Origin: an uncultured Alphaproteobacteria bacterium | GTDB taxonomy: Bacteria; Pseudomonadota; Alphaproteobacteria; RF32; CAG-239 | Reading direction: 5' to 3' | NCBI GenBank assembly: GCA_934277435.1 | Contig: CAKQUE010000011.1 | Location: forward strand, 1 to 49,527 | Length of the DNA stretch: 49,527 bases | Shown here: positions 33,467 through 42,498 of the stretch, one piece after another | Numbering within the stretch: the stretch's first letter is position 1 | Layout: every line of letters begins with the position of its first letter | Position numbers and translations under genes: made by a program | Notes under the pieces: generated by a model | The model's database searches: none | What the model saw: the letters and a program-made list of their open reading frames with translations, nothing else | Told to the model about the DNA's origin: nothing

Positions 33467-34906
33467 ATGAAAAACAGAACCAGATTTGCGCCAAGTCCTA
33501 CCGGCTACATGCATATCGGCAACTTGCGTACAGCTTTATATGAATATTTGATTGCCAAGTCTGCAGACGGCGATTTTATTCTACGTATTGAAGACACCGA
33601 CCAAAAACGCTATGTTGAAGGTGCTACCGATATTATATTTAAAACCCTGAAACGCGTTGGCATGAATTGGGATGAAGGTCCGGATATCGGCGGCGAATTT
33701 GGTCCATATATACAATCAGAACGCCGCGGAATTTATCAGGAATATGCCCATAAATTAGTTGAGCTTGGGGGCGCGCATTATTGTTTCTGCGCTCAAAAAG
33801 AAGAAAACGAAGATGTTGATGAAGACACTCCTGAAGCTCATATAAAATTCAAAGACCCTTGTTTGAAAATTTCTTTAGAAGAAGCTAAAAAACGTGTTGC
33901 CGCCGGTGAGCCTTATACCATCCGCCAAACCATAAATAAAAAAGGGACTTCCATTTTTCATGACGTGGTTTATGGCGATATTGAAATTGATTATGACGAG
34001 CTTGACGAAGGAGTGTTGCTAAAATCTGACGGATTGCCTACCTATAATTTTGCCAATGTGGTGGACGACCATTTGATGCAGATAACTCATGTTGTGCGCG
34101 GTAATGAATATATTTCTTCCACCCCTAAATATAATTTGATTTACGAGGCTTTCGGCTGGACACCGCCGATTTATGTGCATGTTCCGCCGGTTATGAAAGA
34201 CGCTCAGCACAAATTAAGCAAACGCAACGGCGACGCCTCTTTCCAAGATTTGGTGGCTAAAGGCTATTTGCCGGAAGCTATTTTGAACTATATCGCCCTA
34301 CTCGGCTGGAACCCAGGAACAGAACAAGAAATCTTTTCTTTAGAAGAACTTAAACAATGTTTTTCAAGTGAAAGATTAAATAAATCTCCTGCTATTTTTG
34401 ATATTACTAAACTTACATGGATGAATGGTTGCTATATCCGCAATCTTTCAGCCGAGGATTTTCATAGGCTGGCTTTGCCATATTATAAAGATTTAGAAAA
34501 TAAAAATATAGATTTATTCTTTTTAAGCAAAGTGTTACAACCGCGTATTGAAGTTTTAAATCAGATTACAGAACAAACAGATTTCTTAGCAAAAATGCCG
34601 GAATATGATGTGTCTTTGTATGAAAATAAAAAAATGAAAACTAATCCGGAAATTGCCGCTAAAGCTTTGCAAATTGTTTTGCCGATTTTGGAAAATGTTA
34701 CAGATTGGACTAACGAAAATTTGTTTAACACCCTAAAAGAAACGGCCGTTGCCAATGAAATGAAAAACGGACAAATTCTTTATCCGGTGCGCATAGCTCT
34801 TTCCGGTAAAGAAACCACCCCTGGTGGCGCGACCGAATTGGCGCATATTTTAGGTAAAAACGAAACTTTGCAGCGAATTAAAGCTGCTCTGGCTAAATTA
34901 GCTTAA
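33467..34906 (+). CDS. gltX: Glutamyl-tRNA synthetase
   Basis: Charges tRNA-Glu, and often tRNA-Gln too in Alphaproteobacteria. The 479-residue enzyme has the HIGH signature as HIGN at residues 16-19 and KLSKR at 249-253, with the class I core in between. Alphaproteobacteria usually have two gltX paralogues; I cannot tell which this is. AAGGA precedes the ATG. Confidence 0.96.
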   Translation: MKNRTRFAPSPTGYMHIGNLRTALYEYLIAKSADGDFILRIEDTDQKRYVEGATDIIFKTLKRVGMNWDEGPDIGGEFGPYIQSERRGIYQEYAHKLVELGGAHYCFCAQKEENEDVDEDTPEAHIKFKDPCLKISLEEAKKRVAAGEPYTIRQTINKKGTSIFHDVVYGDIEIDYDELDEGVLLKSDGLPTYNFANVVDDHLMQITHVVRGNEYISSTPKYNLIYEAFGWTPPIYVHVPPVMKDAQHKLSKRNGDASFQDLVAKGYLPEAILNYIALLGWNPGTEQEIFSLEELKQCFSSERLNKSPAIFDITKLTWMNGCYIRNLSAEDFHRLALPYYKDLENKNIDLFFLSKVLQPRIEVLNQITEQTDFLAKMPEYDVSLYENKKMKTNPEIAAKALQIVLPILENVTDWTNENLFNTLKETAVANEMKNGQILYPVRIALSGKETTPGGATELAHILGKNETLQRIKAALAKLA

Positions 34907-34934
34907 TTATCTTGTAAAAACAGGAGTCCGACTC

Positions 34935-35738
34935 ATGCCAAGTTTGCATGTTTTACGACGGGTAAAACCACAAAAGAAAGCCGTAAAAAACAGCACAATT
35001 ATCGGCGTGTTGCTTGCGCTCCTGTTTTTGTTTCCAGAATATCCTAAGCGACTGATTTATCCGTTTTTATTTGGTGAAAAAACATCTGAAAAACTGGAAA
35101 TTTCTCAAGACGGCAGTTACGAAGATGTTAGTCCAAACGTTTTTAACTTTACCAGAAACAACTATCTTTATAATCTGCAGCCCAAAACAAAATATAGCAT
35201 AACAGCTAAAATCGGTTATGTTGACCACTATGACACTTTTTTCAACAAAATGTATCGTGGTCATAGTCAAAGTGAATATCTTAATTTAGTACCTGTTGAT
35301 TTATTAATGGTTTACGGTGATATGGCAAAACCCGAAATCTATAAGCTGTTTGAATTTGACCACGAAGAACGAGCAGGCTTTATCAAATGTAAAGGCGTGA
35401 AATACAAGGAATCATTTTTCTCATTTTACTCTTCTGCCTCTGAGCGTGAAAAAAGCGAAAAAAATTATGCACTTTGCAATCCGCATATAAATTCTAACCA
35501 ATTCAACAACTATCACCCGATTCCGGCCAATGAAAAGATAAACAAAGGCTTGCATACACTACTTGCCGGAGATATTGTATATTTAGAAGGTTATCTGGTT
35601 GATGTGCCGTCCATGGGTATGCTCACCGGCACTCGAACCAATCAACATCATGAATATGTGATGGGAGGACAAAACCCTGGAATGTGCTTTATTTTATTTA
35701 CCACAAAACTGACCGTAAATGGTTACACTTATCAATAA
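34935..35738 (+). CDS. Hypothetical membrane-anchored protein
   Basis: A 267-residue protein with a basic N-terminus (RRVKPQKKAVK) and one membrane helix (IIGVLLALLFLFPEY), so the rest is probably periplasmic. Notable segments are YVDHYDTFFNKMY, VPVDLLMVYGDM and an end containing NPGMCFILFTTKL. Similar layouts occur in uncharacterised bacterial proteins, but I cannot name a family. AGGAG precedes the ATG and it is followed after 12 bp by the EF-hand gene, so the two may act together. Confidence 0.7.
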   Translation: MPSLHVLRRVKPQKKAVKNSTIIGVLLALLFLFPEYPKRLIYPFLFGEKTSEKLEISQDGSYEDVSPNVFNFTRNNYLYNLQPKTKYSITAKIGYVDHYDTFFNKMYRGHSQSEYLNLVPVDLLMVYGDMAKPEIYKLFEFDHEERAGFIKCKGVKYKESFFSFYSSASEREKSEKNYALCNPHINSNQFNNYHPIPANEKINKGLHTLLAGDIVYLEGYLVDVPSMGMLTGTRTNQHHEYVMGGQNPGMCFILFTTKLTVNGYTYQ

Positions 35739-35750
35739 GGAGACTTCCCT

Positions 35751-36419
35751 ATGAAATTACCAGCTTTGATTTTTACTGCAATTTTACTAACAACCACCAC
35801 AGTTTCTGCCGCCCAAAAATGGAATTGGAGACAGCCTAGCTTACCATCTGCTTCTACTCAAACCGAAGACACCACTCAAAACACCGAAAATCCACAACTC
35901 AACGAACAAGAATTGTTGCAGCAATTGCAAGATATGTCTTCAAATACCGAAGAAACAATGCAAGATGACTTTGACTTTAATTTGACCGATAATGCGGATA
36001 ATTTCAATATGTTAAATGAAGACGACTTTAGTAAAGCGGATATAAATCATGACGGCGTCATAGAAGAAGACGAACTTTTACAGTTTCAGCAAAACAACTT
36101 TTCAACACTTGTAAATAAAACATTTACCGAGCTAGATTTAAACCGCGACGGACAAATATCTAAAGAAGAAATTGCCGCTTATTATAGCAAGCAATCTACC
36201 GATAGTGAAACTTTAAATGGTATCGCCCAGCGCTTTGCCAATGCAGATATTGACAACAACAATTACCTTGACCACGAAGAATTATTCCATTTTCTGCAAA
36301 AAGGTATGCTAAACAATAATAAAATGGTTTTCCAGCTTTTTGATATCGACCAAGACGGGAAAATAACCAACGAGGAAATGTCGCAAATTACCAATACTTT
36401 TAAGGGCTTATATCAATAA
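35751..36419 (+). CDS. Secreted EF-hand protein, four calcium loops
   Basis: A 222-residue protein with a signal peptide ending near AQK (cleavage about residue 20). A Thr/Gln/Glu-rich linker (30-90) is followed by four 12-residue EF-hand loops at 97-108 (DINHDGVIEEDE), 129-140 (DLNRDGQISKEE), 167-178 (DIDNNNYLDHEE) and 198-209 (DIDQDGKITNEE). All keep Asp at positions 1, Glu at 12 and acidic or Asn residues at 3 and 5. It should bind calcium in the periplasm. It sits 12 bp after the hypothetical membrane protein, with AAGGAG. Confidence 0.92.
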   Translation: MKLPALIFTAILLTTTTVSAAQKWNWRQPSLPSASTQTEDTTQNTENPQLNEQELLQQLQDMSSNTEETMQDDFDFNLTDNADNFNMLNEDDFSKADINHDGVIEEDELLQFQQNNFSTLVNKTFTELDLNRDGQISKEEIAAYYSKQSTDSETLNGIAQRFANADIDNNNYLDHEELFHFLQKGMLNNNKMVFQLFDIDQDGKITNEEMSQITNTFKGLYQ

Positions 36420-36425
36420 GCCCTT
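36402..36425. terminator. Perfect palindrome overlapping the EF-hand stop codon
   Basis: AAGGGCTTAT and ATAAGCCCTT with a 4-base loop at the convergent end of two genes. It lacks a T-run on either strand, so terminator function is uncertain. Confidence 0.4.
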
Positions 36426-36429
36426 ACTT

Positions 36430-36858
36430 CTACAGTTCTAAAGCCTGATGATAGCGCTCAAGCCATGACATTTGGTCTAAGACAAGCTGATTAATTTCTG
36501 ATACTTTTTCGTCTTCTATCCCCAAGGCTTTACTGACTTTAATCACAAAATCAATTTCACTGTCATCTAAATCGTCGTCAGAATTGGCTACAGTCAATAG
36601 TTCTTTAATCAAATACAGCGATTTTTTTCGTCCCAACAGTTTTTGGGCTTCTGCAATCAAATCTTCTTCAGGCATAGGTTGGTTTATTTGCGCGCTACAT
36701 TCCCTAGGAATTTGATATTGTACGGCCAATTCTTTCATAAAAGCTCGTTCACTGTCATCTATATGACTATCTTTACCAATCAGACGAATAATCATACGCA
36801 AAAACACCAATTTTTCATTCAAGCTTAAATCCGTCACATATTCAAAACCATTTGTCAT
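36430..36858 (-). CDS. TerB-like protein
   Basis: A 142-residue helical protein resembling the TerB/DjlA N-terminal fold: LSLNEKLVFLRMIIRLIGKDSHIDDSERAF, then a second DDDLDDSEIDFVIKVSKALG, the two acidic-tipped helical hairpins typical of TerB metal-binding. AGGAGG precedes the ATG at 36858; the longer frame would skip it. Its role is unknown. It stands alone between convergent genes. Confidence 0.75.
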   Translation of the reverse strand: MTNGFEYVTDLSLNEKLVFLRMIIRLIGKDSHIDDSERAFMKELAVQYQIPRECSAQINQPMPEEDLIAEAQKLLGRKKSLYLIKELLTVANSDDDLDDSEIDFVIKVSKALGIEDEKVSEINQLVLDQMSWLERYHQALEL

Positions 36859-36969
36859 CGCAATACCTCCTCTGTTTTTTTGCAATTTTATTATAAATTA
36901 GTTAATTTTTCCTTTTAGTTTTATAATTAGCGATTTACATATAAATTTCTGTTTTTTAGTCGCAAACGC

Positions 36970-36999
36970 AAAAACCGCCTCTCAAAAAGAAGCGGTTTT
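36970..36999 (-). terminator. Intrinsic terminator after the small lipoprotein gene
   Basis: AAAACCGC and GCGGTTTT around a 13-base loop, with a T-rich end on the minus strand. Confidence 0.7.
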
Positions 37000-37011
37000 A
37001 AAAGTTTTTTC

Positions 37012-37491
37012 TTATTGCACCCTCATCACACGCGGATAGCGATAGGCTAAATAATTTTTAGCGTATACGGGATACCCTAATTTTTCGGCACACCATTTAC
37101 GCGCCTTTTCAATACGTTCGTGGAAAGTTAAGTCATTGTCACATTTAATCAAATACGTGAAAAGGCCATTTTTCCAAACCAAGACAAAATCACCAGCAGA
37201 AATACTTTCGCAAGTGTTTACATACTTCACATCAGCCAAATTTTGGGCTGGCATTACTTGTACTGGACGAAGATTTCCATTTTCATCTTCTTCGGTGGTA
37301 TACGAAGTTTCGAAATCATCTCCTGTTTTCAGAGTTTCTTCTGACTGCAGCCAACTCAAGGCGGCATCAAAAAATCCAATCTCCTGTTGCTCATCATTAG
37401 CTGTTTTATTGCAGCTCTTATGATTGCAAGAAGAAAAAGTTAAACACAACGTCAATGCCATAAGGCAAAGAAACATCTGTCTCATACACAT
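37012..37491 (-). CDS. Hypothetical lipoprotein
   Basis: A 159-residue protein; the signal peptide (MRQMFLCLMALTLCLTFSSC) ends in a lipobox FSSC. The mature part has an acidic mid-region (TTEEDENGNLRP) and SAGDFVLVWKNGLFTYLIKC. I do not recognise a family. Two in-frame ATGs (37491 and 37485) are possible; neither has a clear SD. A terminator follows. Confidence 0.65.
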   Translation of the reverse strand: MCMRQMFLCLMALTLCLTFSSCNHKSCNKTANDEQQEIGFFDAALSWLQSEETLKTGDDFETSYTTEEDENGNLRPVQVMPAQNLADVKYVNTCESISAGDFVLVWKNGLFTYLIKCDNDLTFHERIEKARKWCAEKLGYPVYAKNYLAYRYPRVMRVQ

Positions 37492-37532
37492 AAATTTTAA
37501 ATTAAAAATACTATAAATTATAATTGAAACAG

Positions 37533-37701
37533 CTTTGTTGTAGCACAGAAAAAAGCAAAGTCAACCCCTTCCCCAAAAAAAGTTAAACATATCTTTGAAA
37601 AAGGCATATCCGAATATTATCCGCAAAATGTTTCAAACAAAAACTATTACCGATTGGACGTTGCCGAAAATATAAAACAAAGCCTGATAGGCGTCATTTA
37701 G
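37533..37701 (+). pseudogene. Possible 3' remnant of a lost gene
   Basis: An open frame of about 55 codons without a start, ending in TAG at 37701, reads ...KVKHIFEKGISEYYPQ...NYYRLDVAENIKQSLIG. The amino acid choice looks protein-like, but I cannot name the parent. It may be the tail of a truncated gene, or chance. A hairpin with a T-run follows at 37725. Confidence 0.35.
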
Positions 37702-37724
37702 ACAAATACCGGCTTGACAAAAAA

Positions 37725-37760
37725 ATACGATTATGATACATCATAATCATATTTTTTTAT
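37725..37760 (+). terminator. Hairpin with T-run upstream of the solenoid gene
   Basis: GATTATGA and TCATAATC around TACA, extended by ATA/TAT, then TTTTTTTA. It would end transcripts entering from the remnant. Confidence 0.6.
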
Positions 37761-37786
37761 TATTGTTTCACTAAAATTATATCATT

Positions 37787-39001
37787 ATGTTTTGGAATTA
37801 TTTTCATAACCGCTTTGCAAAACTAGTGCAAAAAGGTACTACTGATGAAGTTTTTCAACTGATGGATTCAGACTATAAATTTTCGAAAAAAGCGCAAGAG
37901 GCTCTTATTTTACGCAAAAATGAAGCTGAGATAAGAGGCTATTTTATCAGGAAACGCGTTTTAAGCGATGAGAATCAAGTTCTTTTGACAGAACAGATGC
38001 CTTCAGAGATTTTCGATTTGATAGAACATCAATCTGTCTGCGATAAAGCTGCTGAAATGATTGTGCAAAATGGCAACAGCGACAATATAAAACTATTGCT
38101 GCATAATCAAAAAGTTCCCGAAAACGTTCAGAATGCTGTTATGAAACGAGACATTGAAACTGAAATCAAGCATCTGCTTATCTTTCAGAGAGATATCTCA
38201 ATCGGCGTCATTAAAATGGTTGCCGAGCGTGGCCGTCTGGATGAAGCGAAAACATTGATGGATAATCATCGCGTTTTTGACATAATCGATCTTCGAAGTC
38301 AAACAGCTACTACCTTGCTGCAGCTGAAAAATCGAATAGAGATAAAACACAATGCTGAAATTGTCAGCAAAGGTAATTCTCAAGAAATTCTTTCTATGCT
38401 GAAGTCATTGAAAAATCGCTATGACGCGCCTATTTTAGACGAAGAAAGCCGTGACAAAATTATTTTCCGTGGCAATTCGGAAGAAATCATCGCTTATTTG
38501 GATAGTGGCTTTTTACCTAGTGAAAAAGCCATCGTGTATTTGATTGACAATGGTTTTTATCAGCTTGCAGCGCGATGTCTGAACATTGATTGCGGCGGCT
38601 ACATGCCTTTTACAGAAAAAATCATTGCGACTGTGCTTGAAAAAGGTGATGAGTTATTGGTTTTTGCTTTGCTTCGCCATAGCAACCAGCTATCTCATTT
38701 ACTGAAACAAATGAAGAAGCAGGAATGGTTTGAAAAACAAATTATTGCTCGCGGCTCTAAAGATGAAATTGCCTGTATGGCGCGGATTTATAAGGTTTCT
38801 AAATACACTGTTAATGAAATTTTGCACCGCAACATCGGACAAGAAATCAAAGCTTTGATTGACGGTAACAACATCAGCGACGCTTATATCTATAATTTAA
38901 TAGACCTGAAGCGTTGTGATTTACTTGAAAATTATGCTCGCTGTGTTCAGAATAATCCGACTTTATATTTTTTAATCAAATGCCTGAAACGAAATATCTA
39001 A
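37787..39001 (+). CDS. Helical-repeat protein, alpha-solenoid-like
   Basis: A 404-residue protein made of loosely repeated helical units of about 26-33 residues with a recurring pattern (K/R/N)G(N/T/S)xxEIxxxLxxxxxxSxxAxxxIxxR. Clear copies are KGTTDEVFQLM, NGNSDNIKLLL, KGNSQEILSML, RGNSEEIIAYL and RGSKDEIACMA. This suggests an alpha-solenoid like HEAT or LRV repeats, but it does not match a named family I know. No signal peptide, so cytoplasmic. No SD before the ATG, and codon choice differs from housekeeping neighbours. Function unknown; it may be acquired. Confidence 0.65.
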   Translation: MFWNYFHNRFAKLVQKGTTDEVFQLMDSDYKFSKKAQEALILRKNEAEIRGYFIRKRVLSDENQVLLTEQMPSEIFDLIEHQSVCDKAAEMIVQNGNSDNIKLLLHNQKVPENVQNAVMKRDIETEIKHLLIFQRDISIGVIKMVAERGRLDEAKTLMDNHRVFDIIDLRSQTATTLLQLKNRIEIKHNAEIVSKGNSQEILSMLKSLKNRYDAPILDEESRDKIIFRGNSEEIIAYLDSGFLPSEKAIVYLIDNGFYQLAARCLNIDCGGYMPFTEKIIATVLEKGDELLVFALLRHSNQLSHLLKQMKKQEWFEKQIIARGSKDEIACMARIYKVSKYTVNEILHRNIGQEIKALIDGNNISDAYIYNLIDLKRCDLLENYARCVQNNPTLYFLIKCLKRNI

Positions 39002-39091
39002 ACTGCTTTCAAAGCACCTTTTTTCAAGGCATCAGATTTTCTGATACATTTTATAAACAGCTGTTTGTTGTTTTTTGAATTGTAAAATATT

Positions 39092-39130
39092 AAACTCCCT
39101 TTCTGTTCATACAAAAAGGGAGTTTTTTTT
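39092..39130. terminator. Strong intrinsic terminator between convergent genes
   Basis: A perfect 11-bp stem, AAACTCCCTTT and AAAGGGAGTTT, then eight T on the plus strand. It ends the solenoid gene and may also stop tig. Confidence 0.9.
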
Positions 39131-39165
39131 ATAAGTGCTTAATATCAAAGCCAAATCGAAAAAAT

Positions 39166-40524
39166 TTAAGCTGTTTTTTTAGCTTTTTTTTCTTTTTTAG
39201 CACCAGCGTCGCTAAAATCATACAGTTCTTCAACAGAAACTTCTTTATCAGCCACGTTAGCTTTTTCCAAAACATAATCAACGATTTTTTCTTCATATGC
39301 AGGAGCTTTCAATGCTTCAACAGCATCTTTATTCTTTACATAATATTCCAAAACCATTTTTTCTTGTCCTGGATAACGCTTAGCTTCATTCATAATAGCT
39401 TTGTTTACATCATCGGCAGACAATTGCAATTTAGCGTCAGCACCAATTTCAGAAAGCAATAAGCCCAATTTAACACGACGCAAAGCAATTTCTTTATATT
39501 CTGCCAAAACGTCTTTTTCATCACGAGCTTTTTCGCTTTCATCAAGCTGATTTTTAGCCTTAGCGTCTTGATATTGTTTTTCAATAGCAGCATATTCAGC
39601 ATCAATCAATTTTTGCGGAACATCAAAGTTATATTCTTTATCCAAAGCATCCAACAAATCGCGTTTCAATTTAATGCGAGAAGTTGCATTGTAGTCTTCC
39701 AAAATGCGGGCTTCAATTTTAGATTTCAAATCAGCCACATCTTTTGCACCCATAGATTTAGCAAATTCATCATTCAATTCTGCCGGTTTATATTCACGGA
39801 TTTCTTTGATTGTAGTCACAAACAAAGCTTCTTTGCCAGCCAAATCTTTTGCGTGATAATCGGCAGGGAATGTGGTTTTAACCTCAACGGTTTCACCGGC
39901 TTTTTTACCGATTAATTGGTCTTCATACCCTGGGATAAAGGAATTAGAACCCAGTTCCAAAGGATATGCGTTGCCTTTTCCGCCTTGGAACTCAACGCCG
40001 TCAACAGAACCAACAAAGTCAATCACAGCGATATCGCCTTTTTTGGTGGCTCTATCTTCTTCTACTTTTGCCGAATCGCGGCGAGAATCTACCATATATT
40101 TAACAGCTTTTTCAATTTCTTCGGCCGGAACTTTAGCAACATATTTATTCAAAGTAATTTTAGAAAAATCACCGACTTTGATTTCTGGCAAAACCTCTAC
40201 TTCTACAGTAAATTCAATATCTTTGCCATCTTCAAATTTTTCAATTTTGATATCCGGAGTAACAGCCGGACGCAATTTGTTGTTGGCGATAACATCATTT
40301 ACGGCATCGCGAATCATATCGTCAAGAACCTCGCCCAAAACACTTGGACGATATTGTTTTTCAACCATAGCTTTTGGTGCATGGCCGGCTCTAAAACCAG
40401 GAAGTTTAATTTTTTTTGCAACCTGTTCTAGTTTTTTATCAACAGCAGCGGCAAAATCGGCAGCAGCCAAAGTAACATTATACTTTTTATTCAAACCCTT
40501 TGCTTTTTCTTCTTTTACGTTCAT
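39166..40524 (-). CDS. tig: Trigger factor
   Basis: Ribosome-associated chaperone and prolyl isomerase. The 452-residue protein has the N-terminal ribosome-binding domain with the signature GFRAGHAPKAMVEKQY, an FKBP domain (KKGDIAVIDFVGSVDGVEF), and a helical C-terminal domain; the last residues are a Lys-rich tail. In Alphaproteobacteria tig usually precedes clpP-clpX-lon; here it is not followed by clpP. A tRNA-Leu lies upstream on the same strand. Confidence 0.95.
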   Translation of the reverse strand: MNVKEEKAKGLNKKYNVTLAAADFAAAVDKKLEQVAKKIKLPGFRAGHAPKAMVEKQYRPSVLGEVLDDMIRDAVNDVIANNKLRPAVTPDIKIEKFEDGKDIEFTVEVEVLPEIKVGDFSKITLNKYVAKVPAEEIEKAVKYMVDSRRDSAKVEEDRATKKGDIAVIDFVGSVDGVEFQGGKGNAYPLELGSNSFIPGYEDQLIGKKAGETVEVKTTFPADYHAKDLAGKEALFVTTIKEIREYKPAELNDEFAKSMGAKDVADLKSKIEARILEDYNATSRIKLKRDLLDALDKEYNFDVPQKLIDAEYAAIEKQYQDAKAKNQLDESEKARDEKDVLAEYKEIALRRVKLGLLLSEIGADAKLQLSADDVNKAIMNEAKRYPGQEKMVLEYYVKNKDAVEALKAPAYEEKIVDYVLEKANVADKEVSVEELYDFSDAGAKKEKKAKKTA

Positions 40525-40560
40525 TGTGATTTTCTCTAAAATAAATTGTTATTACTGAAT

Positions 40561-40582
40561 CACCATCAAAAAAAAGATGGTG
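40561..40582. repeat. Hairpin at the 3' end of tRNA-Leu
   Basis: CACCATC and GATGGTG enclose eight A, so on the tRNA strand the loop is eight T. The hairpin overlaps the tRNA acceptor end and is not a standard terminator; it may aid 3' processing. Confidence 0.4.
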
Positions 40583-40662
40583 CGGGTAAAGAGACTCGAA
40601 CTCTTAAGCCTCGCGGCACCAGATCCTAAGTCTGGCGTGTCTACCAATTTCACCATACCCGC
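40578..40662 (-). tRNA. tRNA-Leu (TAG)
   Basis: An 85-nt class II tRNA. Acceptor GCGGGTA pairs with TACCCGC, the anticodon loop CTTAGGA sits between CCAGA and TCTGG, a long variable arm (TGCCGCGAGGCT) is present, and CCA is encoded. Confidence 0.95.
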
Positions 40663-40751
40663 GCTGGGACTCTTATATCCCAATTACCGCGGATTAGAAC
40701 ATAAAACTTTTTATAAATCAAGCAAAATTTAGCATTTAGCCCACAAAAATC

Positions 40752-40779
40752 TTGCAAATTCGCAAATTTTGTTTATAAC
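40752..40779 (+). promoter_or_regulatory. Possible prfC promoter
   Basis: TTGCAA and TATAAC with a 16-bp spacer, 30 bp before the prfC start. Confidence 0.45.
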
Positions 40780-40809
40780 AAGCCTAATAAATAAAGTATA
40801 GAGGGAAAA

Positions 40810-42399
40810 ATGCCTGAACAAATTGTCAATAAACGCAAAACTTTTGCCATAATTTCACATCCGGACGCCGGTAAAACAACCTTAACCGAAAAACTATTGC
40901 TGTTTGGCGGCGCAATTCAGCAAGCAGGTGCCGTCAAAGCCCGCGGTGAAAGCCGTCACGCCCACTCCGACTGGATGAAAGTGGAACAAGAACGCGGTAT
41001 TTCCGTTGCTTCTTCTGTGATGAATTTTGATTATAACGGCATTACTTTTAATTTGCTTGATACTCCTGGCCACGAAGACTTTTCTGAAGATACTTATCGT
41101 GTGTTGACTGCCGTTGATTCGGCGGTAATGGTTTTGGATTCTGCCAAAGGTATTGAAACTCAAACTAAAAAATTGTTTGAAGTTTGCCGTTTGCGCAATA
41201 TCCCGATTATCACTTTTATCAACAAATTAGACCGCGAAGGTCTTGATCCTTTTGAACTATTAGACGACATTGAAAAAACTTTGGCACTTGACGTTACTCC
41301 TGCCAGCTGGCCGATTGGCAGCGGCAAAGATTTTTTGGGTTGCTATGATTTGATTAATGACCAGCTGATTTTAATGAATAAAAATGGTTCTAAATCCCTG
41401 ATTAATGACACTATTGAAACCTGCAATGGTTTGGACGACCCCAAACTTGACGAACTTTTGCCGGCTTACGCCGTAAAAAAATTGCGTGAAGACGTAGAAA
41501 TGGTGCGTGAACTTTGTCCGGCTTTTGATTTGGAATTATATCTTGCCGGCGCTCTAACTCCGGTATTTTTTGGCAGCGCCGTCAACAATTTTGGCGTGCG
41601 TGAAGTATTAAACGGCCTGCACAAATTTGCGCCAACACCTCGCCCGCAGCCAAGCGCTGAACGTGTGGTCAATGCCGATGAAAAGAAAGTAACCGGCTTT
41701 GTTTTCAAAATTCAAGCTAATATGGACCCCAAACACCGCGACCGCATTGCTTTTATGCGTATTTGCTCCGGTCACTTCAAACGCGGTATGAGTCTGTTAC
41801 AGGTTCGCACTGGTAAAGATATTAAAGTACCGACACCGGTTATGTTTTTGGCACAAGAACGAGAATTGGCCGAAGATGCCTATGCCGGCGATATTATTGG
41901 TATTCCCAACCACGGACAATTGCGTATCGGCGATACTTTGACTGAGGGAGAAAAGCTGCACTATACCGGCATTCCGAGTTTCGCGCCGGAATTATTGAAA
42001 TCAGTGCGAGCAAAAGACCCATTAAAATCCAAACACTTATCAAACGCTCTTCAACAAATTGCTGAAGAAGGCGGAGCCAGCGTATTCAAACCGGTAGTCG
42101 GTTCTGAATATATTGTCGGCGTGGTGGGCGTGCTGCAATTTGAAGTTATCGCTGACCGCTTGCGCACAGAATTTAATATTGATGTTATTTTTGAGCCTAC
42201 TCAATATTATACTGCGCGTTGGGTGAGCAGCACAGATAAAGCTGAATTGGAAAAATTTTATAACACCAACCAAATGAATATTGCCGATGACTATGACGGA
42301 CAAAAAGTATTTTTAGCCCGCAACGCTTGGCATTTGGGCAAAATCAAAGAAGATTTTCCGCATTTGGAACTGCACAAAACCCGCGAACAAACAATTTAA
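40810..42399 (+). CDS. prfC: Peptide chain release factor 3
   Basis: A GTPase that recycles RF1 and RF2 after termination. The 529-residue protein has the G1 motif SHPDAGKTT at 16-24, the switch region RGISVASSVM, DTPGHEDFSEDTYR and NKLDRE. GAGGG precedes the ATG. It is monocistronic with a strong terminator. Confidence 0.96.
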   Translation: MPEQIVNKRKTFAIISHPDAGKTTLTEKLLLFGGAIQQAGAVKARGESRHAHSDWMKVEQERGISVASSVMNFDYNGITFNLLDTPGHEDFSEDTYRVLTAVDSAVMVLDSAKGIETQTKKLFEVCRLRNIPIITFINKLDREGLDPFELLDDIEKTLALDVTPASWPIGSGKDFLGCYDLINDQLILMNKNGSKSLINDTIETCNGLDDPKLDELLPAYAVKKLREDVEMVRELCPAFDLELYLAGALTPVFFGSAVNNFGVREVLNGLHKFAPTPRPQPSAERVVNADEKKVTGFVFKIQANMDPKHRDRIAFMRICSGHFKRGMSLLQVRTGKDIKVPTPVMFLAQERELAEDAYAGDIIGIPNHGQLRIGDTLTEGEKLHYTGIPSFAPELLKSVRAKDPLKSKHLSNALQQIAEEGGASVFKPVVGSEYIVGVVGVLQFEVIADRLRTEFNIDVIFEPTQYYTARWVSSTDKAELEKFYNTNQMNIADDYDGQKVFLARNAWHLGKIKEDFPHLELHKTREQTI

Positions 42400-42420
42400 T
42401 TTGTTCCCTGTTAAGAAATA

Positions 42421-42461
42421 TAAAGCAAACCTTGCGTTTTTGTCAGGTTTGCTTTAATGTT
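42421..42461 (+). terminator. Intrinsic terminator after prfC
   Basis: A 12-bp perfect stem, TAAAGCAAACCT and AGGTTTGCTTTA, then TGTTTT. Confidence 0.85.
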
Positions 42462-42498
42462 TTAAAATAAATTATCAGTAAACAAAGGAGATAAACTG

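Noticed and set aside
39872..40558. A 228-codon frame on the plus strand opposite tig
   Set aside because: It lies fully antisense to the trigger factor gene, which has conserved motifs; composition is Ser/Phe-rich as expected of a shadow.
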